From the NCBI RefSeq assembly GCF_001940235.1, contig NZ_MJIE01000001.1, forward strand, positions 248,001 to 312,000: a stretch of 64,000 nucleotides of DNA. The letters are read 5' to 3'. The position numbers and the translations under genes are program-made. This document shows positions 37,396 to 47,388 of the stretch, in pieces (position 1 is the first letter of the stretch; the number at the start of each line of letters is the position of its first letter). This stretch comes from Hornefia porci (GTDB taxonomy: Bacteria; Bacillota; Clostridia; Peptostreptococcales; Anaerovoracaceae). The notes under the pieces are model-generated. The model saw only the letters and a list, made by a program, of their open reading frames with translations, was not told the DNA's origin and made no database searches.

Positions 37396-37412
37396 CAGTA
37401 GGAGCTTGATGT

Positions 37413-39182
37413 ATGTCAGAAATATTTAAGAGAACTCACATGTGCGGCGAGCTGCGCATGGAGAATGCCGGAGAGACCGTGGTTCTCAACGGCTGGGTTT
37501 CCAGACAGAGGCGTCTGGGCGGACTGATCTTCGTGGATCTGCGGGACAAAACCGGCATTGTACAGATCACGTTCGACGAAAGCGTCCCGAAGGAGATTTT
37601 TGATCGGGCGCAGGCGCTGCGCGGGGAATATGTCATCGGGATAAAAGGCACGGTACGGGAACGGGCGTCCCGGAATCCCGAGCTTCCCACCGGCGATGTC
37701 GAGGTCTTCGCCTCCGATATGATTCTCTATGCGGAGGCGGCGACCCCACCGATCTATATCCGGGATGACGATAACGCTGACGATAATCTGCGGCTGAAGT
37801 ATCGCTATCTGGATCTGCGGAAGCTGAAGATGCAGCGGAATCTCACCTTCCGTCACAGAATCGCGAAGGTGACGAGAGATTATTTCGACGAGCAGGGCTT
37901 TACCGAGGTGGAGACGCCGATGCTGGTACGCTCCACGCCGGAGGGAGCCAGGGATTATCTGGTTCCCAGCCGCGTGAATCCGGGACAGTTCTATGCGCTG
38001 CCCCAGTCGCCGCAGCTGTTCAAGCAGCTTCTGATGGTAGGCGGAACCGACCGGTACATCCAGATCGCGAAATGCTTCCGCGACGAGGATCTGCGGGCGG
38101 ACAGGCAGCCTGAATTCACCCAGATCGACATGGAGATGTCCTTTGTGGATATGGACGATGTGATCGGGATGCAGGAAGGCTACCTGAAGCGGCTGTTCCG
38201 GGAAGTCATGGATATGGAGATCGAGACGCCGTTTCCCCGGCTGACCTGGCAGGAGGCCATGGAACGATACGGATCGGACAAGCCGGATACGCGGTTCGGG
38301 TTTGAACTGAAAAAGCTGAACGATGTGAAGGCGGTCGCGGAGACGGAATTCATGGTGTTCCGGAACGCGCTGGACAGCGGCGGCGACGTTCGGGGAATAT
38401 GTATCGAGGGCGGATCGAAGCAGTTCAGCCGTAAGGATATCGACAAGTTGACGGAGGCGGTGAAGCCCTACGGGGCCAGAGGACTGGTCTGGATCCGCAG
38501 AGAAGAGAACGGTTACAAATCCTCGGTCAATAAGTTTTTCAGTGAAGAACAGCTGGATGAAATCGCGGCGGCGTTCGGCGCCGCGGCGGGTGATCTGATT
38601 CTAATCGCCGCGGACCGGCCGAAGGTCGTGTTCGACAGTCTGGGATTTCTCCGCCGTCATATCGCAGGGTTGATGGGCCTTCTGGACGACCGTCAGTTCA
38701 ATCTGCTCTGGGTGGTGGATTTCCCGATGTTCGAGAAGGACGAGGAGACAGGCCGCGTAAAGGCCATGCACCATCCCTTCACCCATCCTAAAGCGGAGGA
38801 CATTCCGATGCTTGATACGGATCCGCTGCAGGTCAGAGCGGATGCGTATGATATCGTTCTGAACGGCGTGGAGATGGGCGGCGGGAGCATCCGTATCCAT
38901 GACCGGAAGCTGCAGGCGAAGATGTTTGAGATCCTCGGAATCTCAGAAGAAGAGAGTATTCAGAAATTCGGGTTCCTGCTGGAGGCCTTCAAATACGGCG
39001 CGCCTCCTCACGGCGGTCTCGCTTACGGACTTGACCGCATGGTCATGCTGCTGGCCGGAGAACACAGTATCCGGGATGTGATGGCCTTCCCGAAGAACCA
39101 GAACGCCCAGTGCCTCGTCAGCGACGCGCCGAACACTGTGGATGAGGAGCAGCTGGAGGAGCTTTCAATCAGGCTCAGGTGA
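37413..39182 (+). CDS. aspS: Aspartyl-tRNA synthetase
   Basis: 589-residue class IIb synthetase. An N-terminal OB-fold anticodon-binding domain (about 1-110, starting TGE-type 'HMCGELRMENAGETV') precedes the catalytic domain with 'RQPEFTQIDMEMSF' (motif 2) and 'GLDRMVMLLAGEHSIRDV' (motif 3); the large GAD insertion of bacterial AspRS fills about 280-420. Discriminating versus non-discriminating type cannot be read here. nadD starts 1 nt after its stop. Confidence 0.96.
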   Translation: MSEIFKRTHMCGELRMENAGETVVLNGWVSRQRRLGGLIFVDLRDKTGIVQITFDESVPKEIFDRAQALRGEYVIGIKGTVRERASRNPELPTGDVEVFASDMILYAEAATPPIYIRDDDNADDNLRLKYRYLDLRKLKMQRNLTFRHRIAKVTRDYFDEQGFTEVETPMLVRSTPEGARDYLVPSRVNPGQFYALPQSPQLFKQLLMVGGTDRYIQIAKCFRDEDLRADRQPEFTQIDMEMSFVDMDDVIGMQEGYLKRLFREVMDMEIETPFPRLTWQEAMERYGSDKPDTRFGFELKKLNDVKAVAETEFMVFRNALDSGGDVRGICIEGGSKQFSRKDIDKLTEAVKPYGARGLVWIRREENGYKSSVNKFFSEEQLDEIAAAFGAAAGDLILIAADRPKVVFDSLGFLRRHIAGLMGLLDDRQFNLLWVVDFPMFEKDEETGRVKAMHHPFTHPKAEDIPMLDTDPLQVRADAYDIVLNGVEMGGGSIRIHDRKLQAKMFEILGISEEESIQKFGFLLEAFKYGAPPHGGLAYGLDRMVMLLAGEHSIRDVMAFPKNQNAQCLVSDAPNTVDEEQLEELSIRLR

Positions 39183-39183
39183 C

Positions 39184-39786
39184 ATGAAGAATATCGGAAT
39201 TCTCGGAGGAACGTTTGATCCTTTCCATCTCGGGCATCTATCCATTATGGAAGCGGCCGCGGAGGAACGGCTCTTCGACCGGATCATTCTTCTGCCTGCA
39301 CGGGTGAGCCCGTTCAAAATCGGCAGAGAGATCGCGGACAGGGAGGACCGGATCGCCATGCTGGAATGTGTCGCGGCGGAATATCCTTCCGTGACGGTGT
39401 CCCGTCTGGAGATTGACAGCACGAGGGTGTCGTATACCTTTGACACACTGACGGAGATGCAGAAGCAGTGCCCCGGCGACAGGCTGTGGTTCATCGTCGG
39501 GTCAGACTCTCTGCTGAGTCTGGAACGCTGGTACAAAGGCAGGGAACTGCTTCGCGGATTTTCCTTTGTGCTCGCCCCCCGGCCGGGATTCGACCGGACT
39601 GACACCGAAGCGCATATTCGGCGCTACCGGGAACTTTACGGAACGGAAATCAGGATACTGCACAACAGACTGAAGGACATCTCCTCCACAGAGATCAAAA
39701 AAAACATCAGAGAGGGAAAGTCCATCGACTCCCTGGTTCCGGGACCGGTGGCAGACTATATCAATGAACACAGACTCTATCAGTAA
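39184..39786 (+). CDS. nadD: Nicotinate-nucleotide adenylyltransferase
   Basis: Adenylates nicotinic acid mononucleotide to deamido-NAD. The 200-residue enzyme has GGTFDPFHLGH (8-18), the ATP-binding HxGH-type motif, and the C-terminal ISSTEIKKNI (an SxTxxR-like motif). The open frame starts further up inside aspS, but ATG 39184 gives the proper N-terminus. First gene of the conserved nadD-yqeK-rsfS block. Confidence 0.95.
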   Translation: MKNIGILGGTFDPFHLGHLSIMEAAAEERLFDRIILLPARVSPFKIGREIADREDRIAMLECVAAEYPSVTVSRLEIDSTRVSYTFDTLTEMQKQCPGDRLWFIVGSDSLLSLERWYKGRELLRGFSFVLAPRPGFDRTDTEAHIRRYRELYGTEIRILHNRLKDISSTEIKKNIREGKSIDSLVPGPVADYINEHRLYQ

Positions 39787-40342
39787 CTACATCAGAGACC
39801 ATCTCAGCGAAAAGCGCCGGACCCATACAGAAGGTGTCCGGACGACGGCGGCGGAGCTGGCCCGACGGTACGGGGCCGATCCGGAGAAGGCGGAGACGGC
39901 CGCGCTGTTTCACGACATGTTCCGCGGCGCGGACCGGGATACGCTGAACCGCTATGTGGACGAGCTGGGGCTGGATCCCGGCCGGTACAGAGATAATCCG
40001 AATCTCGCACACGGGAAGATTGCCGCGGAGATTATGCGTCGGGACTACGGAGTCACGGATCCGGACATCATCAACGCCGTAAGGTATCATACGACAGGCC
40101 GTCCGGGGATGTCTCTGCTGGAGAAGGTGGTGTTCATCGCGGACGCCATTGAGCCCTCCCGGGACTACCCGGGCGTGGAGGAGCTCCGGAAAGCGACCTG
40201 GAGGGATCTGGACGAGGGGTGTCTGGCGGCGCTGTCCAGAACGTCGAAATATGTGAAAAGCCGGGGAATTCCCCTGGATGAGGATACAGCGAAAGCAGAA
40301 GCGTATTTCAGAAGGTTAATGGAGAATAAGAATGGAGAATAA
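39764..40342 (+). CDS. yqeK: HD-domain symmetrical Ap4A hydrolase YqeK
   Basis: 192-residue HD-domain protein. 'RTHTEGVRTTAAELA' and 'AALFHDMFRG' (HD at 50-51) match YqeK, shown in Firmicutes to cleave Ap4A symmetrically to two ADP. It overlaps nadD by 23 bp and rsfS by 11 bp, showing coupled translation. Confidence 0.92.
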   Translation: MNTDSISNYIRDHLSEKRRTHTEGVRTTAAELARRYGADPEKAETAALFHDMFRGADRDTLNRYVDELGLDPGRYRDNPNLAHGKIAAEIMRRDYGVTDPDIINAVRYHTTGRPGMSLLEKVVFIADAIEPSRDYPGVEELRKATWRDLDEGCLAALSRTSKYVKSRGIPLDEDTAKAEAYFRRLMENKNGE

Positions 40343-40679
40343 AGAATTTGCAATGCAGGCAGCAGAGGTGCTGAACCAGAAGAAGGGAATCGGCATCAAG
40401 GTCATCGATATCGCCGGCAAATCATCGTTTGCGGATTATCTGATCGTCGCAAGCGGCGGCTCGGACCGTCAGGTGGCGGCCCTTTCCGATGCGGTGGAGG
40501 ACCACTTTGAGGCGCTGGGCGTCACTCCCCGGAGCATCGCGGGCAAGAACAACACCGGATGGGTGCTGATGGATTACGGCGACGTGATCGTGAATATTTT
40601 CAATCCGGAGCTCAGAGAACGGTATAACCTGGAGCAGGTATGGGGCGACTGCAGCTTTGTGGAGATAAAAGATCAATAA
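40332..40679 (+). CDS. rsfS: Ribosomal silencing factor RsfS
   Basis: 115-residue RsfS/YbeB family protein, which binds L14 (uL14) on the large subunit and blocks subunit joining when nutrients are low. '[22 protein letters not shown]' and '[15 protein letters not shown]' are family marks. Third gene of nadD-yqeK-rsfS. Confidence 0.95.
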   Translation: MENKEFAMQAAEVLNQKKGIGIKVIDIAGKSSFADYLIVASGGSDRQVAALSDAVEDHFEALGVTPRSIAGKNNTGWVLMDYGDVIVNIFNPELRERYNLEQVWGDCSFVEIKDQ

Positions 40680-40693
40680 CAGGAGTTACAATA

Positions 40694-43165
40694 ATGGACG
40701 AGAAGTATAATTTTAAACAGGTAGAAAAAAAGTGGCAGAAATACTGGCAGGAGCATGACAGCTTCCATACAGAGGAGGATCCGTCGAAGGAAAAATATTA
40801 TGTTCTGGAGATGTTCCCTTATCCGTCGGGAAAGCTTCATATGGGACATGTCAGAAATTATTCGATCGGCGACGTGGTGGCCCGTTTCAAGAAAATGCAG
40901 GGCTATAACGTGCTGCATCCGATGGGGTTCGATTCCTTCGGATTGCCGGCGGAAAACGCCGCGATCAAGCACGGCATCGCGCCGGACAAGTGGACCTGGG
41001 ACAACATTCACGAGATGGAGAACCAGCTGAAGCAGCTGGGACTTTCCTATGACTGGGACCGGGAGGTGCAGACCTGCAGTCCGGATTATTACCGCTGGAT
41101 GCAGTGGATTTTCATTCAGTTCTTCAACAAGGGCCTCGCTTATAAGAAGGAAAACCCGGTGAACTGGTGTCCCAGCTGCCAGACGGTGCTGGCCAACGAA
41201 CAGGTTGTGGACGGCTGCTGCGAGCGCTGTAAAACGCCGGTGGGAAAGAAAAATCTGTCCCAGTGGTATTTCAAGATTACCGATTATGCGGATCGTCTGC
41301 TGGAGGATCTGGACCATCTTCCGGGGTGGCCGAACAAAGTAAAGGTCATGCAGGAGAACTGGATCGGAAAATCCGTCGGCGCCAATATCGACTTCCGGAT
41401 CGACGGCACTGACCGGGTGCTGAAGGTCTTCACCACCCGCGCCGACACCCTGTTCGGCTGCACATACATGGTTATGGCGCCGGAGCATCCCTTTGTAAAA
41501 GAGCTCGTGGACGGAACGCAGTATCAGGGGCCGGTGGACGAGTACCTGGACAGGGTCCAGCATATGAACGAGATAGAGAGGACCTCGACGACAAAGGAAA
41601 AGACGGGCGTGTTCATCGGCAGATACGCTGTCAATCCGGTGAACGGGAAGAAGGTTCCGATCTTCATTTCCGACTATGTCCTGATGGGATACGGAACAGG
41701 CGCCATCATGGCGGTGCCTGCGCATGACCAGAGAGACTTTGACTTCGCCAGAGCGTTCGACCTGGAGATTATTCCGGTCGTTGACCCGGGAAATCCGGAC
41801 ATCGATGTAAACGATCTGAAGGAGGCATTTGCTGCAGAAGGAACCATGATCAATTCCGGGCAGTTTGACGGCATGAACAACCGGAAGGCGATACCGGCCA
41901 TGATCGACTGGCTCAATGAAAACGGCGTCGGGGAAAAGACCGTGAACTACAAGCTGCGTGACTGGCTGATTTCCAGACAGCGCTACTGGGGAACCCCGAT
42001 TCCGATGATTTACTGCGACGACTGCGGATGGGTTCCGGAAAAGGAGGAAAACCTTCCGGTTCTGCTGCCCACCGACGTGAAATTCACCGGAAAGGGAGAA
42101 TCCCCGCTGACGACATCCAGGACCTTCGGAGAGTGCAGCTGCCCGCGCTGCGGAAAGAAGGCCAGAAGAGAGATGGACACGATGGACACCTTCCTGGATT
42201 CCTCCTGGTATTTCCTGCGTTACTGCGATCCTAAGAACGAAAAGCAGGCGTTCAGCCGGGAGAAGACGGATTACTGGATGAACGTAGATCAGTACATCGG
42301 CGGAGTGGAACACGCCATTCTGCATCTGATGTACGCCCGGTTCTTCCAGATGGCTCTTCATGACCTGGGCCTGGTGAAGGATCAGGAACCATTTGAAAAC
42401 CTCCTGACACAGGGCATGGTCAACAAGGATGGCAAGAAGATGAGTAAATCTCTGGGCAACGTCGTCAGCCCCGAGGAGATTATCGACCGATACGGCGCCG
42501 ATACAGCGCGCCTGTTTATCCTTTTCGCGGCGCCGCCGGAGAAGGAGCTCGACTGGTCCGATACCGGCGTCGAGGGAAGCTACCGCTTCCTCAACCGCGT
42601 ATGGCGGCTGGTCTATGACTTTGTCACAAATTATGACGTGAAGGAAACCGCCTTCAGTGTCGTGACAGAGGATGATAAAAAACTGAACTATATGTTGAAT
42701 ACGACGATAAAGAAAATTACGGATGATGTGAGCGGACGCTTCAGTTTCAATACGGCGATCAGTTCAATCATGGAGCTTGTGAATGAGCTTTACCGGTATA
42801 AGCAGCACGCGGAGATCAACGAGCCGCTGTTCTGCGCAGCCGTCACCAGGCTGGTCGTGATCCTTTCGCCCTTCACGCCTCATATCTGTGAGGAAATGTG
42901 GAGCGCCCTGGGGCATACAGAGTCGCTGACCGAAGTCGGCTGGCCCGCCTATGATGAATCCGCGCTGGAACAGGATACCATCGAGATCATCGTGCAGATC
43001 AACGGGAAGCTGAAGGAAAAGATGCAGATCGCCAGCGGCCTTGACCGCGCTGCCCTGGAGGAACAGGTCAGAGCGAACGGGAAGGTGCAGGCGCTGATCG
43101 AAGGCAAAAATGTGGTAAAGACGATTGCGGTTCCTGACAAGCTTGTAAACTTTGTCGTCAGGTAA
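40694..43165 (+). CDS. leuS: Leucyl-tRNA synthetase
   Basis: 823-residue class I synthetase. The HMGH motif (49-52) in '[10 protein letters not shown]' and KMSKS (near 581-585) are present; between them lies the editing (CP1) domain with '[14 protein letters not shown]' and '[12 protein letters not shown]'. The upstream frame is open, but ATG 40694 is the normal N-terminus ([15 protein letters not shown]) behind AGGAG. Follows rsfS by 14 nt. Confidence 0.97.
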   Translation: MDEKYNFKQVEKKWQKYWQEHDSFHTEEDPSKEKYYVLEMFPYPSGKLHMGHVRNYSIGDVVARFKKMQGYNVLHPMGFDSFGLPAENAAIKHGIAPDKWTWDNIHEMENQLKQLGLSYDWDREVQTCSPDYYRWMQWIFIQFFNKGLAYKKENPVNWCPSCQTVLANEQVVDGCCERCKTPVGKKNLSQWYFKITDYADRLLEDLDHLPGWPNKVKVMQENWIGKSVGANIDFRIDGTDRVLKVFTTRADTLFGCTYMVMAPEHPFVKELVDGTQYQGPVDEYLDRVQHMNEIERTSTTKEKTGVFIGRYAVNPVNGKKVPIFISDYVLMGYGTGAIMAVPAHDQRDFDFARAFDLEIIPVVDPGNPDIDVNDLKEAFAAEGTMINSGQFDGMNNRKAIPAMIDWLNENGVGEKTVNYKLRDWLISRQRYWGTPIPMIYCDDCGWVPEKEENLPVLLPTDVKFTGKGESPLTTSRTFGECSCPRCGKKARREMDTMDTFLDSSWYFLRYCDPKNEKQAFSREKTDYWMNVDQYIGGVEHAILHLMYARFFQMALHDLGLVKDQEPFENLLTQGMVNKDGKKMSKSLGNVVSPEEIIDRYGADTARLFILFAAPPEKELDWSDTGVEGSYRFLNRVWRLVYDFVTNYDVKETAFSVVTEDDKKLNYMLNTTIKKITDDVSGRFSFNTAISSIMELVNELYRYKQHAEINEPLFCAAVTRLVVILSPFTPHICEEMWSALGHTESLTEVGWPAYDESALEQDTIEIIVQINGKLKEKMQIASGLDRAALEEQVRANGKVQALIEGKNVVKTIAVPDKLVNFVVR

Positions 43166-43182
43166 AAAGGGGAAGCAATCGA

Positions 43183-45105
43183 ATGAGAGACTATAACAGT
43201 AAAAAGCCGTCCCGCCCGGCGCCGCAGAAGAGAAAGAGCGGCGCCGCAGCAGGCGGAGGCAGCAGAAAAAGGACGGAAAAAAGCAGACAGTCCGGCCGCG
43301 CCAGATCAACGGCTCCGATGTTTGCGGAGACCAGAGAGCTGGGAAAGCAGCTGGGACTGAAGGAGAAACAGAAGACACAGAAGAAAAACAGAGCTGCGGA
43401 GCAGACGCCCGAGAAAGCGAAAACGAAGAAGGCGGCGACGCCGAGAAAGAAAGCGGAGAACATGAAAATCTTCCCGATCGGAGGTCTGAACGAGATCGGA
43501 AAGAACATGACGGTTCTGGAGTACAAGGATCAGATTATGGTCATCGACTGCGGAATGTCTTTTCCTGAGGACGAGATGTTCGGTATCGATGTGGTCATTC
43601 CGGACTTCACCTACCTGATCAGCAATGCGAAAAAGATCCGGGGAGTCGTGATCACTCACGGACACGAGGATCATATCGGGGGAATTCCGTACCTTCTGAA
43701 GAAGATCAACGTGCCGATCTACGGGACCCGGCTTCCGCTCGGGCTGATCCGCAACAAGCTGGACGAGCACGGAATAAAGGGAGATCTGAGGCCCATCAAT
43801 GCGGGAGATAAGTTCAGGCTGGGTGATTTCAAGGTGGAAGCGATCCGCACGACCCATTCCATCGCCGATTCCATCTGCCTCTGCATTGAAACGCCGGCGG
43901 CGCGGATTTTCCATACCGGTGATTTTAAAATCGATTACACGCCCATCGACGGAGAGCCCATCGACTTCGCCAAGCTGGCGGAGCTGGGGCGCAAGGGAAT
44001 CGATCTGCTGATGGCAGACAGCACCAACGTGATGCGGCCGGGATTCACGCCGTCCGAGCAGGTGGTCGGACAGACCCTGGACGGTATTTTCCGGGAAGCG
44101 AAAAACCGGATCATCATCGCCACATTCTCCTCCAATGTACACCGGGTGCAGAAGATTATCGAGCTGGCGGTACGGTACGGAAGAAAATTCGCGGTTTCCG
44201 GCAGAAGCATGGAGAACGTGGTAAAGCTGGCGGTAGAGCTGGGATACCTGAAATTCCCGGCGGGCTCCTATGTAGAGCTGAACAAGACCAGAAATATTCC
44301 GGACAGTGAACTCGTCATCATTACAACGGGAAGCCAGGGCGAACCCATGTCCGCGCTGGCCAGAATGGCGGACGACGAGCACCGCAGTGTGAAGCTCAAG
44401 AAGGGGGATATGGTCATCCTTTCATCGACGCCGGTTCCCGGAAACGAGAAAGAGGTGTCAAACGTCGTCAACAAGCTTTCCGAAAAGGAAGTGGAGGTCA
44501 TCTACAACGAGGTCGCGGATATTCACGTTTCCGGACACGCATGTCAGGAGGATCTGAAGCTGATTCACTCACTGATCCGGCCGAAGTTCTTCATGCCGGT
44601 TCACGGAGAACACCGCCATCTGGTCCGCCACGCGAAGCTGGCGGAGGAGCTGGGAATGAAAAAGGATAATATTTTCATCCTGAGCAACGGCGATCAGCTG
44701 ACTGTGGACAAGAAAAAGGCGATTCAGTTCAAGAACGTGGTCAGCGCCGATGACATTCTGGTAGACGGACTGGGCGTCGGCGATGTGGGCAATGTCGTGC
44801 TGAGAGACCGGAAAATGCTGTCGGAATCGGGACTTATCATTATTGTCGCCGCCATCGACAGAGCCAACGGAGTTGTGGTGTCCGGTCCGGAAATCGTCTC
44901 GAGAGGCTTTGTCTACGTCAAAGAGCACGAGGAGCTGATCGCGGCGGCCCGCAAAAAGGCCCTGGAATCCATAGAAGCGAATATCCGCGGCGGCTTCAGG
45001 GACTGGAATACCATTAAGAACGGCGTTCGGGACGATATGCGCAAGTTCGTGTTCAAGAGCACGCGCCGCAGCCCGATCATCATGCCGATTTTCCTGGATA
45101 TATGA
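43183..45105 (+). CDS. Ribonuclease J
   Basis: 640-residue MBL/beta-CASP nuclease, with 5'-3' exo- and endonuclease action in mRNA decay and rRNA maturation. The metal motif THGHEDHIGG lies near 158, and other MBL/beta-CASP blocks (FHTGDFKIDYT, SGHACQEDLKL, MPVHGEHRH) are present, with the C-terminal domain. An N-terminal extension of about 93 residues is extremely rich in Lys, Arg and Ala; the conserved part begins at internal Met94 (MKIFPIGGLNEIG), which itself follows GGAGA and could be a second start. Confidence 0.95.
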   Translation: MRDYNSKKPSRPAPQKRKSGAAAGGGSRKRTEKSRQSGRARSTAPMFAETRELGKQLGLKEKQKTQKKNRAAEQTPEKAKTKKAATPRKKAENMKIFPIGGLNEIGKNMTVLEYKDQIMVIDCGMSFPEDEMFGIDVVIPDFTYLISNAKKIRGVVITHGHEDHIGGIPYLLKKINVPIYGTRLPLGLIRNKLDEHGIKGDLRPINAGDKFRLGDFKVEAIRTTHSIADSICLCIETPAARIFHTGDFKIDYTPIDGEPIDFAKLAELGRKGIDLLMADSTNVMRPGFTPSEQVVGQTLDGIFREAKNRIIIATFSSNVHRVQKIIELAVRYGRKFAVSGRSMENVVKLAVELGYLKFPAGSYVELNKTRNIPDSELVIITTGSQGEPMSALARMADDEHRSVKLKKGDMVILSSTPVPGNEKEVSNVVNKLSEKEVEVIYNEVADIHVSGHACQEDLKLIHSLIRPKFFMPVHGEHRHLVRHAKLAEELGMKKDNIFILSNGDQLTVDKKKAIQFKNVVSADDILVDGLGVGDVGNVVLRDRKMLSESGLIIIVAAIDRANGVVVSGPEIVSRGFVYVKEHEELIAAARKKALESIEANIRGGFRDWNTIKNGVRDDMRKFVFKSTRRSPIIMPIFLDI

Positions 45106-45114
45106 ACCGCTGCC

Positions 45115-45144
45115 GCCCGTCATGTCTCCACAGGCCTGACGGGC
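45115..45144 (+). other. Hairpin between the RNase J gene and ylbF
   Basis: GCCCGTCA (45115-45122) pairs exactly with TGACGGGC (45137-45144). No T run follows, so it is more likely an mRNA stem than a terminator. Confidence 0.4.
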
Positions 45145-45175
45145 GCATGAAAATAAATCGAGAGGTGATAACAGT

Positions 45176-45514
45176 ATGAACGTGTATGATCAGGCTCACG
45201 GGCTGGCGCAGGCCATCCGGGAATCCGAGGAATTTAAACAGTATGATGCGCTGAAACAGAGAATCGACCAGAATCCGGAGATAGCGGACGCGGTCCATGA
45301 TTTCGAAGCGAAACAGATGGAGTTTCAGGCTAAGCAGATGATGGGAGAGACTGCCGCGGACGGTATGCAGCAGCAGATTCAGGATCTCTATCAGATCGTC
45401 ATGAAGGATCCCGCCGCCGCGGCCTATCTGCAGGCGCAGATGCGGTTTTCTCTGATGATGAGCGACGTCTACAAAATCCTCGGAGAAGCAATGGGTATTG
45501 GCAATCCGCTCTAA
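45176..45514 (+). CDS. YlbF/YmcA-family protein
   Basis: 112-residue helical protein of the YlbF/YmcA family. In B. subtilis YlbF, YmcA and YaaT form a complex that steers RNase Y; here the gene is next to the RNase J gene, consistent with an RNA-decay role (inference). The helical core 'EFKQYDALKQRIDQNPEIADAVHDFEAKQMEFQAKQ'-like region is typical. GAGAGGTGA precedes ATG. The promoter of efp lies in its last bases. Confidence 0.85.
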   Translation: MNVYDQAHGLAQAIRESEEFKQYDALKQRIDQNPEIADAVHDFEAKQMEFQAKQMMGETAADGMQQQIQDLYQIVMKDPAAAAYLQAQMRFSLMMSDVYKILGEAMGIGNPL

Positions 45515-45526
45515 ATCTGCTATAAT
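45498..45526 (+). promoter_or_regulatory. Promoter of efp
   Basis: TTGGCA (45498-45503), a 17-bp spacer and perfect TATAAT (45521-45526). The -35 box and most of the spacer lie inside ylbF. Start near 45533, leader about 84 nt. Confidence 0.75.
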
Positions 45527-45616
45527 AGTTCATATCGTGAACAGTTTGACAGATTTGTAACGGAGCACGAGAAATAAAAGACAAGAAAAAGACAGATAGA
45601 AAGAGAGTTAGGACCA

Positions 45617-46177
45617 ATGATAACAGCAGGAGATTTCAGAAAAGGCGTTACGTTTGAGATGAACGGGGAACCCCATGTGGTTCTGGATTTTCAGCATGTC
45701 AAACCGGGAAAGGGCGCCGCTTTCGTTCGCACCAAGTACAAGAATATCCTGACGGGAGCGATTCGCGAGGAGGCCTTCAATCCCAGCGACAAGTTCCCGA
45801 AGGCGCACATCGACACCAAGACGATGCAGTACCTGTACAACGACGGCGAGCTTTACTATTTCATGGATCAGGAAACCTACGACCAGGTCCCCATCAGCAA
45901 GGATGATGTGGAAGAGGCGATGAAGTACCTGAGAGAGAATGACGAGGCGACGATCAAATTCTACAACGGAACCCCGTTCCAGGTAGAAGCGCCGAATTTC
46001 GTGGATCTCGTGGTGACAGAAACCGAGCCGGGCGTCAAGGGCGACACCGCGACGAACGTGACAAAGGCCGCCACCGTTGAAACCGGCGCTGTGATCCAGG
46101 TGCCGATTTTCATCGAGGAAGGTGAAAAGATTCAGATCGATACCAGATCCGGCGAGTATCTGGGAAGATCCAAGTAA
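45617..46177 (+). CDS. efp: Elongation factor P
   Basis: 186-residue factor that rescues ribosomes stalled at polyproline stretches. Three beta-barrel domains fit the length. The tip loop is KPGKGAAF with K32, the residue modified (5-aminopentanol) in Bacillus EF-P. No modification enzyme lies beside it. Expressed from its own promoter at 45498. Confidence 0.97.
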   Translation: MITAGDFRKGVTFEMNGEPHVVLDFQHVKPGKGAAFVRTKYKNILTGAIREEAFNPSDKFPKAHIDTKTMQYLYNDGELYYFMDQETYDQVPISKDDVEEAMKYLRENDEATIKFYNGTPFQVEAPNFVDLVVTETEPGVKGDTATNVTKAATVETGAVIQVPIFIEEGEKIQIDTRSGEYLGRSK

Positions 46178-46212
46178 ACCCTCGGCATGAGAATGCGCAG
46201 GGCCCCGGAACC

Positions 46213-46227
46213 TTGTAAACTTTACAA
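46213..46227. promoter_or_regulatory. Palindrome TTGTAAA-C-TTTACAA
   Basis: 15-bp perfect inverted repeat with a single central base, in the gap after efp and before the next hairpin. It looks like an operator half-site pair, but no promoter is visible beside it and the regulator is unknown. Confidence 0.35.
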
Positions 46228-46240
46228 TGAACGAACATTC

Positions 46241-46272
46241 AAAGGGGCGTATTGTACGCTCCTTTCTTCGTT
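46241..46272 (+). terminator. Terminator between efp and mltG
   Basis: AAAGGGGCGTA (46241-46251) pairs with TACGCTCCTTT (46255-46265) over a three-base loop with one G-T pair; TTCGTTT follows. Confidence 0.6.
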
Positions 46273-46296
46273 TCTGACGCAACCTGGAGGAAATAT

Positions 46297-47388
46297 ATGA
46301 GTAAAAAAGCCAAAGCCAAAGGAAAGAGAACGGTCATGAAGGTGATTCTTCTGATCGTTGCGCTTCTGATCGTCCTCTTTCTCGGACTGATCATATACGC
46401 GAACAGTCTCGGAGGAAACGCCAGAGATTCCGGCAGCAAGACGATGATCACAGTGACGGTCGAGAAGGGTTCAACCACCAGTGATATCGGTGCGCTTCTG
46501 GAGAAGAAGAAGATCATTAATTCCGGCTCTGCGTTTAAGCTGTACACCGCATATAAACGCCTGGACGGAACGTATCAGGCCGGCACCTATGCACTGTCGC
46601 CGTCGATGACTGCGTCGGAGATCTCGCATATTCTGCAGAACGGAAAGACGAACGACATCACCTTCACAATTCCGGAGGGTTATACGGAGTATGACATTGC
46701 CTCCCGGCTGGCGTCTATCGGCCTTGTGGACAAGGACCAGTTCGTGTCCCTTCTGGAAAACGGCGGATTTTCCACGGAATACACGTTCCTGAAAAAGGCG
46801 CAGAAGGGCAGTCATAATCTGGAGGGCTATCTGTTCCCGAGCACATATACGATTCCGGCGACATCGGACGGCGACTTCATCATCAGCACGATGCTGAGCG
46901 CCTATCAGAAGGTGTTTACCGACGCAGACCGCGTCAAGGCCAAGAAGCTCGGTTATTCTGAGAATGAGATCATCATCATCGCATCCATCATCGAGAAGGA
47001 GGCGGCGGTGGACAAAGACAGAGCCAAGGTCGCCAGCGTCATCTACAACCGTCTGGACGACGGCATGGCACTGCAGATGGATTCCACCGTCCAGTATGTC
47101 CTGAGTCTCAGCAGCGACCGGAAGAAGGATCTGTCCATCGACGACACCAAGGTGGATTCCAAATATAATACGTATAAGTACACCGGTCTGCCGCCGGGTC
47201 CCATCTGCAATCCGGGCAGAGCGTCCATCGAGGCGGCGCTGAACCCGGCGAAGACCAAGTACATGTACTTCATTCTCAGCGACAAGCTGGATGACACCAT
47301 GGTCTTCTCAACGACGTACAAACAGTTCCTGAAGGACAAGGACGCATATTACAAGGCGAGGGACAAGGCCGAGAAGAAAAATAATTAA
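46297..47388 (+). CDS. mltG: Endolytic murein transglycosylase MltG
   Basis: 363-residue membrane-anchored lytic transglycosylase of the YceG family, which cuts nascent glycan strands. One membrane helix (about 14-36) follows a basic start. The outside part has a LysM-like segment, GYLFPSTYTIPA and the catalytic region 'IASIIEKEAAVDKDRAKVASVIYNRL'-like, whose glutamate near 230 is catalytic. ATG 46297 with TGGAGG is preferred to the upstream frame. Its stop overlaps trmR (TAATG). Confidence 0.94.
   Translation: MSKKAKAKGKRTVMKVILLIVALLIVLFLGLIIYANSLGGNARDSGSKTMITVTVEKGSTTSDIGALLEKKKIINSGSAFKLYTAYKRLDGTYQAGTYALSPSMTASEISHILQNGKTNDITFTIPEGYTEYDIASRLASIGLVDKDQFVSLLENGGFSTEYTFLKKAQKGSHNLEGYLFPSTYTIPATSDGDFIISTMLSAYQKVFTDADRVKAKKLGYSENEIIIIASIIEKEAAVDKDRAKVASVIYNRLDDGMALQMDSTVQYVLSLSSDRKKDLSIDDTKVDSKYNTYKYTGLPPGPICNPGRASIEAALNPAKTKYMYFILSDKLDDTMVFSTTYKQFLKDKDAYYKARDKAEKKNN

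Noticed and set aside
36100..40700. T-box riboswitches before hisS, aspS or leuS
   Set aside because: Gaps are only 4-17 nt or genes overlap, leaving no room for a leader.
43142..43153. CTTGTAAACTTT at the leuS end, same as the left part of the palindrome at 46212
   Set aside because: It lies in the leuS coding sequence, is only half the palindrome and is likely coincidence.
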